NCBI GenBank assembly: GCA_030710605.1
Contig: CP092874.1
Location: 43,396,965 to 43,460,964, forward strand
Length of the DNA stretch: 64,000 nt
Direction of reading: 5' to 3'
Origin: Cordylochernes scorpioides
Taxonomy: Eukaryota > Arthropoda > Arachnida > Pseudoscorpiones > Chernetidae
The notes under the pieces were generated by a model. The model was not told the origin of the DNA and searched no databases. It saw only the letters and a list, made by a program, of their open reading frames with translations. The position numbers were made by a program, and so were the translations under genes. Below are positions 42,280-54,145 of the stretch, one piece after another. How positions within the stretch are numbered: the stretch's first letter is position 1; each line of letters opens with the position of its first letter.

Positions 42280-43566
42280 ATATTAGAAACGAAGGCGATA
42301 AAAACGTGGTAATTTTCTTTTATTGATAAAATACAAGCTTTCAGGCAAGAATGCCCTTCCTCAGGTTACAACTGGGCAGGAAACAAAAGTGCCAATTTTA
42401 TAAGCGAAAGAAGTAAAATAAATTTACATGCTATGAAGAAGTATGGGAAATTTACATACTATTAAAAAGTAAAAAGCAAAGGATTTACATATTTACAGAT
42501 GAATGGAGAATATTTTTAAAAACTATGGACATGAAAAATAGCTCATACCGTAAGGAGCACCAGAAAAATAAAAAGAGAAAAAGGGACGAAAGGAACGCAA
42601 AGCATGAGAACACGGTAAAGCGGGATAAAAGACTAAAAGATACAGTAGGTAAAAAGTTCAGCTGGGGGGAATGGCGGGGTAAAACACGGAGTACTGGGGT
42701 TGGAGGTCGATTTTACGGTTAAAACTGGGCGTGTAGTGAGAAACCAAAGATTCAAGGACCAAGCGCTGATACTTGTTCCCGACGCCCTTGTAAACGCATA
42801 CCGCGCTGTCCAAATTAAACGAGTGGCGGAATTCTGTGATGTGTTGGCATAAGAGAGATTTGCGGTCGTTGGTGCGTATGTTGCGGCTGTGTTCTGATAA
42901 TCTGGTGCGGATAGATCGACCGGTTTCTCCGATGTAACACTGTTCGCAATCGAGACAGGGGATTTTGTAAATTGCGTTGGTGGCGGTTAGGGGATTAGTT
43001 TTGATCGAACTTTTTGTAATCGGATGGCGTAAGGAAGTATAGAGGGAAGGGGTATTATTAAAATAGGTACGTATTCCGAATTTGCGTAAAAAGAAAGAAA
43101 TGTCGGAGTTCCTGGCAGAAAACGGGAGAACACAAAGGTCTTTGTAGGGGGGAGGGACTGTTTTGGTGGAATTGGGAGAGTAAAAATGATGACTGATAAA
43201 ATCATGGGGATAACCGGCGGATGATAGATGATTATATACAATACGTTTCTCATTCATTTTGAAACAGTCGAGGGAACAGTGAGTATAAATTCGCTTGGAA
43301 ATGGTTTTAAAAGTGGTGATTTTGTGGGAAACCGGGGCGTGGGACTTGAAATGTAAGTAGGAGGGGGCGGAATTTGGTTTACGGTAAATGGTTGTGTGAA
43401 AGGTGTGTTCAGTATTTACAATTAAAACATCTAAAAACGGGATGCATTTAAATCGTGACGGATTGTGTGTAAAACGAAGATCAGGATTATAGGAATTTAG
43501 AGCATTAAGAATGGGGAGGTGATCTGTGTCGCGGTGGAGGCAGAAAATGTCGTCGACGTACCGTGA
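42280..43566 (-). mobile_element. 5'-truncated Penelope-like element
   Basis: It begins in the reverse transcriptase at about RYVDDIF and runs through a GIY-YIG endonuclease to an AT-rich 3' end. Downstream of the stop is CTGAGGAAGGGCATTC then TGCCTGAAAGC, which resembles a worn hammerhead core. The boundary with the LINE is placed by where each protein family's similarity stops and is good to perhaps 20 bases. Confidence 0.8.
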
Positions 43567-43866
43567 CCACAACTCGATCCCTGCCCTCCATGCTTTTTTC
43601 TTAGCCAGTCTCCTCGCACGGCGATATATTGCCTTCAGTCTCTTGTAAAAGACCTCCAGCACACCCTTAACGACACCGCGTGCCTTTATAAAGGCCCGCT
43701 GTGCCTTTTGAGTGGCCCTTATTAGAGGATTCAAATCAGATTTCCACCAAGATGGACTTGAGGTATTTTCACTTCTGGGACGGGATGGAATGGTGTTTAG
43801 ACATGTGTGTAAAATCTCTTCGCCGAGTGAATTAATTACATCGTCGAGGGAGGATGAGTCACGCAC
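42658..43866 (-). CDS. Chimeric frame: LINE ORF2 linker fused to Penelope-like RT C-terminus and GIY-YIG endonuclease
   Basis: 402 codons. About residues 1-98 are LINE (SSPSWWKSDLNPLIRATQKA, then RRARRLAKKKAWRAGI). Near residue 100 it changes to the Penelope-like palm (SRYVDDIFCLHRDTDHL, FLDVLI), thumb-like sequence, and a GIY-YIG nuclease (IYKIPCLDCEQCYIGETGRS, then RTRLSEH). The join is in frame. The reverse-transcriptase fingers are missing, so polymerase activity is not expected; the endonuclease domain may be whole. The first Met lies within LINE ORF2, so this is not a natural start. Confidence 0.82.
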   Translation of the reverse strand: MRDSSSLDDVINSLGEEILHTCLNTIPSRPRSENTSSPSWWKSDLNPLIRATQKAQRAFIKARGVVKGVLEVFYKRLKAIYRRARRLAKKKAWRAGIELWSRYVDDIFCLHRDTDHLPILNALNSYNPDLRFTHNPSRFKCIPFLDVLIVNTEHTFHTTIYRKPNSAPSYLHFKSHAPVSHKITTFKTISKRIYTHCSLDCFKMNEKRIVYNHLSSAGYPHDFISHHFYSPNSTKTVPPPYKDLCVLPFSARNSDISFFLRKFGIRTYFNNTPSLYTSLRHPITKSSIKTNPLTATNAIYKIPCLDCEQCYIGETGRSIRTRLSEHSRNIRTNDRKSLLCQHITEFRHSFNLDSAVCVYKGVGNKYQRLVLESLVSHYTPSFNRKIDLQPQYSVFYPAIPPS

Positions 43867-44689
43867 GTTTTCTAAAAAAGATTAATATTTTCTATTTTTT
43901 GACTGAAATGTTCAAAAACTCTATCCCAGTCAGCGCGACCCCAAAGCTGAAGTATATTTCGCTAAATATATTTAATTTAAATCTGGTTTTGTCCTGTGAA
44001 GAGGGAGAGAAATTTAGGTTAAAGGCGAGGCGTTTGTGGTCAGACAACTCCTGGTACTCAGGATGCCAATCGGTAACGCTATTTACAAGGCCAGCACTAC
44101 AGCAAGTGACGTCGATGGAAGAAGAGCGGTTGCCCTCCTCCCACGTCACCGCGCCGTGCGTGTTGAGCACATACAAATAGTTGGCATATATAAAGTTTTC
44201 AACTAGATCTCTCTTAGTTGAGTGATGCCTGAGGAGCAGAGGTTTATCCGACCACCTAAAAGATTCAACATTTAGATCGCCGCAAAATATTACCTCGTCA
44301 TAGTTCAGAGAATTAAGGCTATAATTTATCTTATCTAGAAGAGGGTAGGGGTCACATGATGGCGGAAGGTAAACATTACAAAGAAGAATACATTTACCAC
44401 TTAATTAACATTTGACAAACACGACATTAACACTGGACAAATGAGACAAATGGACAAATTTAAGGCTAGGATTTACTACAATGACCATAGCTCCCAACCT
44501 AGAGTTTGCAATAGGGCCATAGCAAACTCTGTTAGATGGGATTGGCAGCGATGGGATTTTGCCGCGCGCGGCTGGGAGCTCTTGTAAAAGTAGTAAATAT
44601 ATGTTCTCCTCACGACAATCATTCAATACTAAATACAAACAAGGCTGAGAGCGTCTTATATTGATTTGTAGGCATTTGAAAACATTCAT
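43567..44689 (-). pseudogene. LINE ORF2 apurinic endonuclease
   Basis: It starts MNVFKCLQINIRRSQPC at 44689, overlapping the ORF1 stop by four bases (ATGA). LLLLQELP (catalytic Glu) and later GDLNVESFRW, SSSIDVTCC and SDHKRLAFNL mark the endonuclease that nicks target DNA. Frameshifts near 44405 and 43890 break it into pieces. Confidence 0.82.
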
Positions 44690-45554
44690 TTGACCATCAA
44701 CTTATTGAACTGATCCTGGGCATCTCGCATGTGCTTGCACATCATAGAGTTGGCATTATGCTTGTCACCGCACCTGTGACCCTTAAGCACACTTTTATTT
44801 TCACAGGCAGTGGTAAAATGTGCACCTGCACAATTAGCGCACTTGGGCGCTGTGGTGCACTTTTTACCATCAGTGTGTGTCCTGTGAGAGAGGCTACCGC
44901 AGATACCACATGGAAAGACGCGTTTCGCCCGGGCGAGCCTGAGGGACAGGAAGTCAACCTTGACGCGACCGCGTGCAAGGAGAGCTTCCTCGATACCCTT
45001 AGGGACCTCTATGATAGCGGTGGAAGGCGAACCTTCCTTCCTAATCAATTTAACCAGCTTCAAGCCGCCGCTGTTATTAATTAACTGCGGGGCTATCACA
45101 GGGTTTTACATCAGATCAGACACCAGATCAGATTCAGATTTTTCGACAGGGATGCCGAAAATTGCCAACCTGGGCCTGAATGTCGGGTTTGGTAAGACTT
45201 TAAGACCATCAATGTTGGCGGTCTTAATTCCGTCCACAAACTGCTTTGATTCTGCAGAATTGGGGAAGTTATGGACAAGTTTTTGTCCTTCACAGTTACC
45301 GTTGTCACATCACAACTCTTCAACTGTGGAGTCTTGGCAATTTTGGCTCTGATGGCCTCGAAAGATAAGTTGTCTGAGGCAATTTTTACATGGTTTACAC
45401 TGTTCTTTAACGTCTGCGCGTAGGTTGAACGCGCTGGCACTCTAGGGTGTACAGTATTTGGTTGGTTGGACCTAAGTTGGATGGTAGAAGTATCTAGTTG
45501 GGGGATCATTTTAACGGGGTTAGTAGGAGAGGGAGGCTTGGCCAACCTTTTCAT
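44686..45554 (-). pseudogene. LINE ORF1 (Gag-like) with CCHC knuckles
   Basis: The frame 45099-44686 ends with CGICGSLSHRTHTDGKKC, CANCAGAHFTTAC and HRCGDKHNANSMMC-type knuckles that bind element RNA. The upstream part (45554-45111, one frameshift near 45285) holds the RRM-like segment with RPRLAIFGIPVEKSESDL. A probable start lies near 45950, with more frame breaks between. Confidence 0.8.
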
Positions 45555-46149
45555 AAGTTGGGTGACCTCATTTTCAACTATTTTTACATTTTTTAAAAGA
45601 TTCTTAACACTTCAGTTTGTAAAGCTTTAAAATTACGTCTTGCATCGTCTTTCACTGAGTCAGATAACCCAGTGCGGGTGGTAGCAGGAAGGTTAGAGGC
45701 AGCGATATCCGCTACCTCGTGAAAATTTTGTTGAAAAGAGAATCTATCTCTTCCCAGCAGTCAGAGGATCCAGAATGGGTGCCGAAATGGCAGTCCTATT
45801 AATAGGAGCGGAGACCTCTTCGGCCACGGTCCCAGGACTTGTGGAGGGCTCCAAAGGTGGGAATGGGTCGTCAGCTGACATGGCCCGCGTCTGCAGGCGA
45901 GTGTAGACCATCTTGTATCTAGTCTCCTTGTGGTTGTTATGGTATTCAATCGTTGTAAGAAAAAATTATATATATATATATATTATTATTTCTAAATAGA
46001 TAAATGAGAATAAGCAGAATTTTTGAGACTAACTTCAGGTTGACGGCCATCGAAAAACAAAAACAATAAGTTTTTATATGGGAAGTGTGACCTCTGGCGG
46101 TCGATTTAGCACAGAGTATTTGAATCAATGAAATATAATTTTAAAAAAA

Positions 46150-47510
46150 TAATATTTTAATATAACATATATATATATATTAATAGTATTTTTTATTTTT
46201 GGAAAAAATAGGAAAAGTAAAATATTAAGAACTACAGATTTTGAATTAATTTTGAGTCAGAACAGCAAGCTAATTCTGCATCAAATAGTATCGTTATGAG
46301 AATTTCAAGATTTATAAAATTTGTTATTTAGTTTAAACATGTGAGGTTTTTTTTATTTTTTTGTAATAAATAATTAGTTAGAATATAGTAGTATTAAAAA
46401 AAGAAAAAAGTAACACCAGCAAAGCATCGGCGGTTAAGCGTCATAGGCTGGGTAAAAAAAAAAGGAATAAGCGAAGAGAAAGTTTTATAGAAAAAAACAA
46501 ATACAGAACCATGATAATAATTTTCCAAATATAAAATTAAGCTAATTAGAGAAAGAGAAGTATTTTTTAGCTCTATTTTCTCTCTTGATGAAAGATGATA
46601 GATTTTTGTGATTTTTTTTTATAAGCTTATTTTAAAAACAATCTAGTGTACCACTGGAGGACACGATATAAGATAGTATATTAATTTAATGTACCAATTA
46701 GGAAGGATGAAAACCTTAAAGGTTAGACCAAATGTAAACCATAAAAGTTAGACCAGATGGAAAGAAGATGGTACTCAGGCGGGCCTCTTCAGATGAAGAC
46801 CCGAGCAGCAGTTTCAGCCCTACCCTCATTACTGCTAAACCATACCTCTTCGAACAAATATAGAGTAAATTTAGGTTGGAATGGAAATGAGGTAATAGCT
46901 AAGCTGCAGATACAACACAAATCAACTAATGAAACTGAGCAAGTATCATTTTCTGTATTTTCAAACCTAATTTAAAAAAGTGTCTTTTTTTTTTCATTTT
47001 AGAAGTTAAAACTGTAAGAAAATAAGATATTGTAACTATAAGAAAAGGATAATTTTTTTTATAATACTATCAAATTAAAAATTGTGTGTGTTAATATGGG
47101 AGAAAGGAAGCTAAATTTATTAGATCAAAGGACTAAATCCCTTATCTGATAATTTCAATTAACCTGTCTTTGAAAGGGCAGATACTATCAACTTAATCGT
47201 ATCCAAACTTACATTTACGTAGTTTAAAACTATAATCCAAGATGTACTTTTTCTCTACAATATTTTATGAACTATAAAAAATAATAAAATCTTAGAACTA
47301 TAAGTTAATACGTCTTGATCCCCTCAATTCAGATGTATGCGTCAATAATGAATCAAAGAAGATAGTGTCGACAGACCAGGGATTGAATCGTTTGTCTAAT
47401 TTAGGTAACTTCAGTAGATTCAAAACAAATAGAACCAAAGGATTTTTTTATAGGATCAAGTCTACCTATACTGTAATTACTATTTATAATCTAGTAAACA
47501 TATATATATA
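46150..47510. other. AT-rich region with a diverged repeat-R relative
   Basis: The GGCCTCTTCAGATGAAGACC part (near 46780) followed by CCATACCTCTTCGAAC parallels repeat R (CTCTTCAGATGAAAAT, then TTTCTCTTCGACC at 39680-39745). Otherwise AT-rich. No gene recognised; a 72-codon frame at 46757 shows no domain. Confidence 0.5.
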
Positions 47511-48391
47511 TGGTAATTTAAAACAACAACCTCATATGGTGTAGATAACTTATAACAAGATTGCCATGTTGTATATAGAAACACATCTATAAATAATGAT
47601 GCGCATGATTAATCTGTGTCATTGCATCACCTATGTAATGTAATTTGTACAAAGTGGATAAATAAATAAAATCTGTAATAGATTTAATAGTTGAGCTAAA
47701 GCAGAGATCGAGCATAGAATTGCCAAAACAACAGAGTCTAAAGATGGGAGTCATAAATCAGGTAGATTCACAGTTCCCACGACAGGCCACCCACACTGTC
47801 ACATGTGGTGGAATGCAGAGACCCCTCTCACACCTGGACAGGTAAAGGCGCCCTTTCTCAAACGCCCCTGTCACATAAGGTCACCCCGTCTTTAACCTAT
47901 AAATCATCACCTTACAATGGCTTGACAGCTCAGTACAGTTCAGTCAGTTGAGTTTAGTTCACCCTTAGCGTCAGCTCACGTCGGTCGTACCTTATGTCGA
48001 TCTCAACTATCATGTAGACGAGTAAGAAACTTCTATGTCTCCATCTTGCGCTTCTAGCTCAGCTTTTATCTGTTAACGGAACTTTCTTAGTGTAACTGTG
48101 TCTTCGTTTTTTGTGTGGATATCCCCAGCTTTCCACTCTGCCTCGACCACGACTGCCTGTATTTTGTGAGAACTTTTAAAGGTCTTCCAAGGTGCAGAGA
48201 GGTACTGGAAAACTCTACATCCTGACTGTTCCTCTTGGTCAACACAGTACAACAAGAGCTACCAGGACTTCAACTTATTTCAGTAGTCGACATCAAACTC
48301 AACAATCATTTCAGTAGTCGACAGGATCTCTACAAAAGCTACTGGAATTCTTATCTCATCACAGATAAGTCGACAGCAACCCATCATCGCA
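47511..48391. repeat. Left LTR of copy 2
   Basis: Begins TGGTAATTTAAAAC and ends CCCATCATCGCA. AATAAATAAAATC near 47662 and CCTATAAATCATC near 47897 resemble a poly(A) signal and a TATA box. AGTCGACA is repeated several times near its end. Confidence 0.88.
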
Positions 48392-51300
48392 TTTAAGTCG
48401 ACAGGATGACCAAAACGAAGGATGACACAACTAAGAGGTAAGAAGACTGTTCAGATAGGAAGCGAGAAAGAGCGAAGATGGAGGAACAAGCCCGACCATT
48501 CCAACGAAACGTCCAAGCAATCTCTCCCCAAGATATTTACGGAAGAAACGCCGCCCCAACGGACTTCCGCATACCCGCTAACCGATCGCCAACGTCGGGA
48601 GCAAGCTGACCGCGCCAACGACAGCCCCGATATTCCCGCAAGTCATGGAAACCGAGCAGCGATGTGGCCCAAACCCTGTGACAAGTTCCACACCTTCGAC
48701 TTGACATCGTCTCGAGACAATGCTCAAGGCAACAAGCCACAATCAACTTCACAGAAGCTACAAGCGTCTACAAGCTCTACATGGAGCGTCTTCAACGTCA
48801 GCAGGAATACAAGCCAAGACCAAGTTTCCTGACTGAACTTTCACACAACTGTAAGTTTAAAAAAAAAAAAAAACTACCTTAACTTTATCCTCAAGTTCAA
48901 AACTTGATTCCCTATAAATTTTGTATTTATATTTTCACTTTAAGCATTTTAAAATCAATTTTTACCTTTTTTATACCATTTTTTAATTCAATTTTTAAAA
49001 CTTTCACATTTTCATTGATCAAATTTACTTTAATTTTTAATCAGATTATAAATTTCAAGTTATTACTCTCGATTTTACTTAAAAAAAAAAAAAATTCGCC
49101 CATCACGCATTTTTACTAATTTACTAATCTTACATGCCTTTCCTAAATTTACCTAAAATGGCATTATCCAAAGCTACGACTTGAAAAAAAAAAATTCATT
49201 ATTATTATTTTTTAAAAAATCTCATTCATCATAATTCTCAACTTAGTTTTGTTTTACTTATTAGTTATCTTTATATCAAAAGACCAATATCTTTATCAAT
49301 TCTTAAAATTTGGTAATGTTCACCATTTTAAGTAAGCGCCCAATTCAAATTATTTGTAACTCTCACGACATTGCCCTTTTATAAGAATCATTTTAATTAT
49401 CATAATCAAAAATTTAAAAAGTATATTCAAATTTTAAATATAATTTAATCACAGCCTTCCAAAACGATTACAATCGTTAATATTCGAGGATAAATACACT
49501 CCCTCATCTTTCCTTTTACATGCATATTTAATCATCAACAAATCTCTCTCTCTCTCAAAGATGCTCCTTCGTAAAACTTTTGATTCGTTATACAAATCTC
49601 TTTCAACAAACGTTACAACACTCACACATCACTTTATCCAATTGGCAACAATTTTTAGTGCGCGACTTAACACACAAATCCAAATCTTGAGCCACACAAG
49701 CCTCCACTTAGCTCTATATCGTCGCCACAATAAAATAATTTCACATTAAGCATGCCACATCCACTAACAGTCAAATATTCTCTCGATGTGTTTCATACAA
49801 CAACCACCCATGACTTTATTAAATTTGTTATTCATGGTGAAACAGGTTAGATTTGTACCAAACTAAGACTTCACGTGACACCTTTTCATTCACATTTCTC
49901 ACTTCGTGTCACAGTGCCACACCACAAAACTTTTTCACTTTTCAGGCCAAAGACGCCTTCACGCCTGTGACACCACATCTCAACTCAAAGCGTGTCCACG
50001 TTGAAAGTCGAACTTTCACCACACATCTAAACCTGACAACACTGAATAATATTTTTTCTAAACTAACTTCGAAACACAACAACTACGAACACCGAGAAAA
50101 TCATATATTTCAATTATACCAGAAATATGCCAATCTCAACAAAAGAGAAAGTCAGTTTCGAGTAAATCTCAAACATAGCAAGCCATCCCACATGTGTGAC
50201 CACCCCAAAAATAGAATTTCCGTGAAAAAAAAAAAAGGGGGGGGAAGTGGACGCCCTTTATGACGTCGCTCCCTTGGTCACTACTATCTTTTGAGAATAT
50301 CTTTGGACATGCCCTCTCTTCCCCCTCAAGGCAGATCTTCTTGACCGCTAGCTTCATGACGCCATTTTGAACACATGTGTCACACTACTCATATAGATTT
50401 CCTCGAGAATCTCACAAATCTCACCAACGAGATATCACAACACAACATACTTTAAACATTTAACATGTTAATTGATAACACCAATTAAAACAATTTGGTT
50501 AAGTCTTATATAGACTTTTTAACGCGAAAGAGAAATCATTCTCTACATACCAGCATTGAGGACAAACGAAAAGATCATTTCACATATTCCCAGTTTCAGA
50601 GTCATAGAAACACCGATGTTACCAAAGGGATATAATCTAGTCACACACCACAACTGTAACTTTTCGTCAAAAGAGACAATTTCTGTTCAATTTTACACTA
50701 CTTAAAATTTATCCAATCATTAATAACCTTCAATTATATTATAAATTTTGTATAAAATCTTGAATAATTATTCTTATTCTTATACCTTTCAATTATATAA
50801 ACAAATTTTTTAATCCAACATTAAAAAAAAAAAAACCTTTAATCAAATTTACTTTTATTTTTCATGATGTTATTTTAGTATTGTAAAACATCTAATTGTT
50901 TCAAAAATTATTTTTATTTTATTATTTATTATATATTTTATATATTACAGGTTTAATTTTGTCCACTTACACTTTTTGTACCCGCAATCATATTTCTATA
51001 TTTTTATTCACTATATTTTTTATATTTGCTTAAATACCTTTATTATCTGACAATGTTTATCATCCACTATCGGGCATCTACAACAATCGTTTTCAACAAT
51101 CATATTCTTTAACCAATTCCCTATATTTTTCATCACTATCTTTGCAGTCTTTGCGTCACATCAACGTAGAAAAACGACAGCACTGCTTGACAATTTATTT
51201 TTTGATTTCGTAATTCAACAAACTCTTTGAGAACACAGTTTCCCAGACTTACAAATCCAAACTTCTGGTCTGAACAAGCTTCAAGAGTTTATTTCATTTC

Positions 51301-52100
51301 ATCCGCAGAGCAAATCACCAACGCATACACAAAGCGTTCACTTTTTTCAACTTTCAACTTTTTTTTTTCAGCTCTAGCGGACCACATTCAACCTTTGATT
51401 TCGAGTCAAGTCAGATCACCTACTGTCGCTACAATTCTACTTATCGCATGGCTCTATTTCACTCCTTTCTCAATCATATTAATAAGCAACTTTTCTTCAA
51501 CAACTTTTAACCCAATAATCCTAAAATTGTGACAAAACACTGTAACCCTTATATAGGATCGCAAGTGAAACATTGCCAAGGGAGACAGCTCAAGTCTATA
51601 TCCTCGCTTTGCACCTGGATCTGAGTATTTGGTTTACATGAGCACTTCTAACAATTACATATTCTTCAACAACTTTTCAACCCAATAACACTACAATTGT
51701 GACAAAGCACTGTTACCCTATACAGGATCACAGGTGAAACATTGCCTAGGAAGACGCTCAAGTCCATATCCTCGCTTTGCACCTGGACCTAAGTATTTGA
51801 TTGCATGTGTAAATCTCACAATTGCTTATTCTTTAACTACTAACCCTGTCCAACGCCCACCAATATTCTCTTAGAATGTGAATTTTTATGTCATCATTTT
51901 ATTTTAATCATCTTTTTTGTTAATCAAACAAAATGTCATTTTTATTTCACTTTTATATATCCAACAAATATCATCTTGTTATAGCCTTTTTAACCCTCAC
52001 AGTTTGAATTAATTAAAAGAAATTTTAATTACTTACCTGTGTTAGAGAGGCTTTACCCGCCTAAACCCGGATAAACCCTTTCACTCCCGGGGCCCATCTA
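48392..52100. other. Internal region of copy 2, non-coding
   Basis: 3.7 kb, very AT-rich after 48840. The one longer frame (48422-48832) is not conserved as protein in copy 1, where stops break it, so I do not call it a gene. Short direct duplication: 51600-51690 and 51740-51830 (CCTCGCTTTGCACCTGGA). Confidence 0.7.
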
Positions 52101-52981
52101 TGGTAATTTAAAACAACAACCTCATATGGTGTAGATAACTTATAACAAGATTGCCATGTTGTATATAGAAACACATCTATAAATAATGATGCGCATGATT
52201 AATCTGTGTCATTGCATCACCTATGTAATGTAATTTGTACAAAGTGGATAAATAAATAAAATCTGTAATAGATTTAATAGTTGAGCTAAAGCAGAGATCG
52301 AGCATAGAATTGCCAAAACAACAGAGTCTAAAGATGGGAGTCATAAATCAGGTAGATTCACAGTTCCCACGACAGGCCACCCACACTGTCACATGTGGTG
52401 GAATGCAGAGACCCCTCTCACACCTGGACAGGTAAAGGCGCCCTTTCTCAAACGCCCCTGTCACATAAGGTCACCCCGTCTTTAACCTATAAATCATCAC
52501 CTTACAGTGGCTTGACAGCTCAGTACAGTTCAGTCAGTTGAGTTTAGTTCACCCTTAGCGTCAGCTCACGTCGGTCGTACCTTATGTCGATCTCAACTAT
52601 CATGTAGACGAGTAAGAAACTTCTATGTCTCCATCTTGCGCTTCTAGCTCAGCTTTTATCTGTTAACGGAACTTTCTTAGTGTAACTGTGTCTTCGTTTT
52701 TTGTGTGGATATCCCCAGCTTTCCACTCTGCCTCGACCACGACTGCCTGTATTTTGTGAGAACTTTTAAAGGTCTTCCAAGGTGCAGAGAGGTACTGGAA
52801 AACTCTACATCCTGACTGTTCCTCTTGGTCAACACAGTACAACAAGAGCTACCAGGACTTCAACTTATTTCAGTAGTCGACATCAAACTCAATAATCATT
52901 TCAGTAGTCGACAGGATCTCTACAAAAGCTACTGGAATTCTCATCTCATCACAGATAAGTCGACAGCAACCCATCATCACA
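52101..52981. repeat. Right LTR of copy 2
   Basis: Same as 47511-48391 with four noticed changes. Preceded by ACTCCCGGGGCCCATCTA. Confidence 0.88.
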
Positions 52982-53140
52982 TATATATATATATAATAAA
53001 GAAGGCATTTCCTGACCAGAGCACATGTGCTTTTTAGATGGCAGAGCGCCATCTTGTGGAGCTAAAATAAACTAAACGTTTATTCAGTTTGCTCCGTGAT
53101 ATTTGGCCAACCCAATTTCGTGATAAATCAAGAAAAGCCA

Positions 53141-53181
53141 TCCACGAACGCATTTCGCGCTGTTGGCGCCGTCAGCGTGGA
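53141..53181 (-). ncRNA. hammerhead ribozyme motif, core base lost
   Basis: Reads CUGACG-GCGCC: the A closing the CUGANGA core has been deleted, so it is probably inactive. GAA and stem I are intact. Confidence 0.7.
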
Positions 53182-53491
53182 GTAGGCTGTAACCACCGCG
53201 ACCAAAAATATTTTTGGTCCTAGAGGCCTCTTGAGAAATCAAGAAACCGGTATTCGAGGCCAAATTTGCGTAAATACGCTTAACACATGAAAAAAAAAAA
53301 CAATGGAAAAATAAAAGAAAAGTGGGTCAGATGTTGATATTTAAAATAAAGAAAGCATTTCCTGATCACGAGCACATTTGCTTTTTAGATGGCAGAGCGC
53401 CATCTAGTGAAGCAAAAATAAACTAAACGTTCATTTAGCTTGCTCCGTGATATTTGGCCAACTCAATTTCTTGATAAACCAAAAAAAGCCA

Positions 53492-53533
53492 TCCTCGAAC
53501 GCGTTTCGCGCTGTTGGCGCTCGTCAGCGTGGA
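53492..53533 (-). ncRNA. hammerhead ribozyme, intact core
   Basis: CUGACGA, GCGC-CAACA-GCGC, GAA, ACGCGU and U are all present; stem I has one A/A mismatch (CCACG against CGAGG). Possibly active. Confidence 0.78.
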
Positions 53534-53786
53534 GTAGGCTGTAACCACTGCGACCAAAAAGATTTTTGGTTCCAGAGACTTCTTGTGAAATCAAGAAATG
53601 GGTATTTAAGGCCAAATTTGCGTAAATACGATTAACACATGAAAAAATAACAGAAAAAAATAAAAGATAAGTGGATCAGGTGTTGATATGCTGAAAAGCA
53701 CATGAACTCCTGATCAGGAAATACCTTCTTTATTTTTAATAACAACACCTGACCTACTTATCTTTTTTTTATTTTTGTATATATAT

Positions 53787-54145
53787 TGTTGCACCAGGTT
53801 GCGGCTTGGCAGACTCTTCAACCTTGATTCTCTCCTGTGCCGGGTCTTGCATCTTACCAGAGTGTATTTCAACCATCCTACAAATTTATATAAGGGAATA
53901 ATGAGATAACTCTGCTTTAAGTAGCCTCCAGAATTATTTATTTATTTCTCACATCAAAGAGAGCAGTGAAGTCACACAGTGTGCCAAAATACAAATGGTG
54001 ATTTTATAATACATATATTCTGTTTATAATACATATATTCTCTTTAATAAAATAAGTAAATATAAAATATAAATTTGAATTTAAAATATATGAAACATAA
54101 TGTTACGAATTAAAATAAAATAGGTTCATTAGCCATGATGCAACA
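53787..54145 (-). repeat. 3' LTR of gypsy element
   Basis: 359 bp. It contains the uninterrupted Helitron target ATACATA|TATTCTC near 54032. Confidence 0.88.

Larger units (their letters stand above)
40100..45950 (-). mobile_element. I/R1-type LINE disrupted by a Penelope-like element
   Basis: On the minus strand: ORF1 with an RRM-like region and CCHC knuckles (about 45950-44686), overlapping ORF2 start with apurinic endonuclease (44689 onward), linker, then Penelope-like sequence, then LINE RNase H (about 42240-41841) and the C-terminal CCHC (41385-40981). The LINE reverse transcriptase is absent. A foldback-family unit interrupts at about 41390-41690. The 3' end near 40100 is estimated. 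Confidence 0.82.
47511..52981. mobile_element. Large non-coding LTR element, copy 2
   Basis: 5471 bp with 881-bp LTRs at 47511-48391 and 52101-52981 in which I noticed only four differences. It is flanked by TA-repeat on both sides, so a TATAT-type target duplication is possible but not provable. No gag or pol homology anywhere. Plus-strand splice-donor-like sites occur (AGAGGTAAGA near 48434, ACTGTAAGT near 48849), as does one on the minus strand (AGGTAAGTAAT near 52030). Orientation is unresolved: no clear polypurine tract or tRNA-primer site. Recent, and therefore probably mobilised in trans. Confidence 0.85.
52982..53786 (-). repeat. Hammerhead-ribozyme repeats, units 5 and 6 in tandem
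   Basis: Two direct units of about 350 bp (52990-53340 and 53341-53695), both on the minus strand, then a short inverted piece up to the gypsy insertion at 53787. Direct tandem units, each with one hammerhead, are the arrangement seen in retrozyme-type elements. Confidence 0.8.

Noticed and set aside
48422-48832. 136-codon frame inside the large LTR element as a gag-like gene
   Set aside because: The matching region of copy 1 is broken by stops and shifts, and no knuckle or Gag motif is present.
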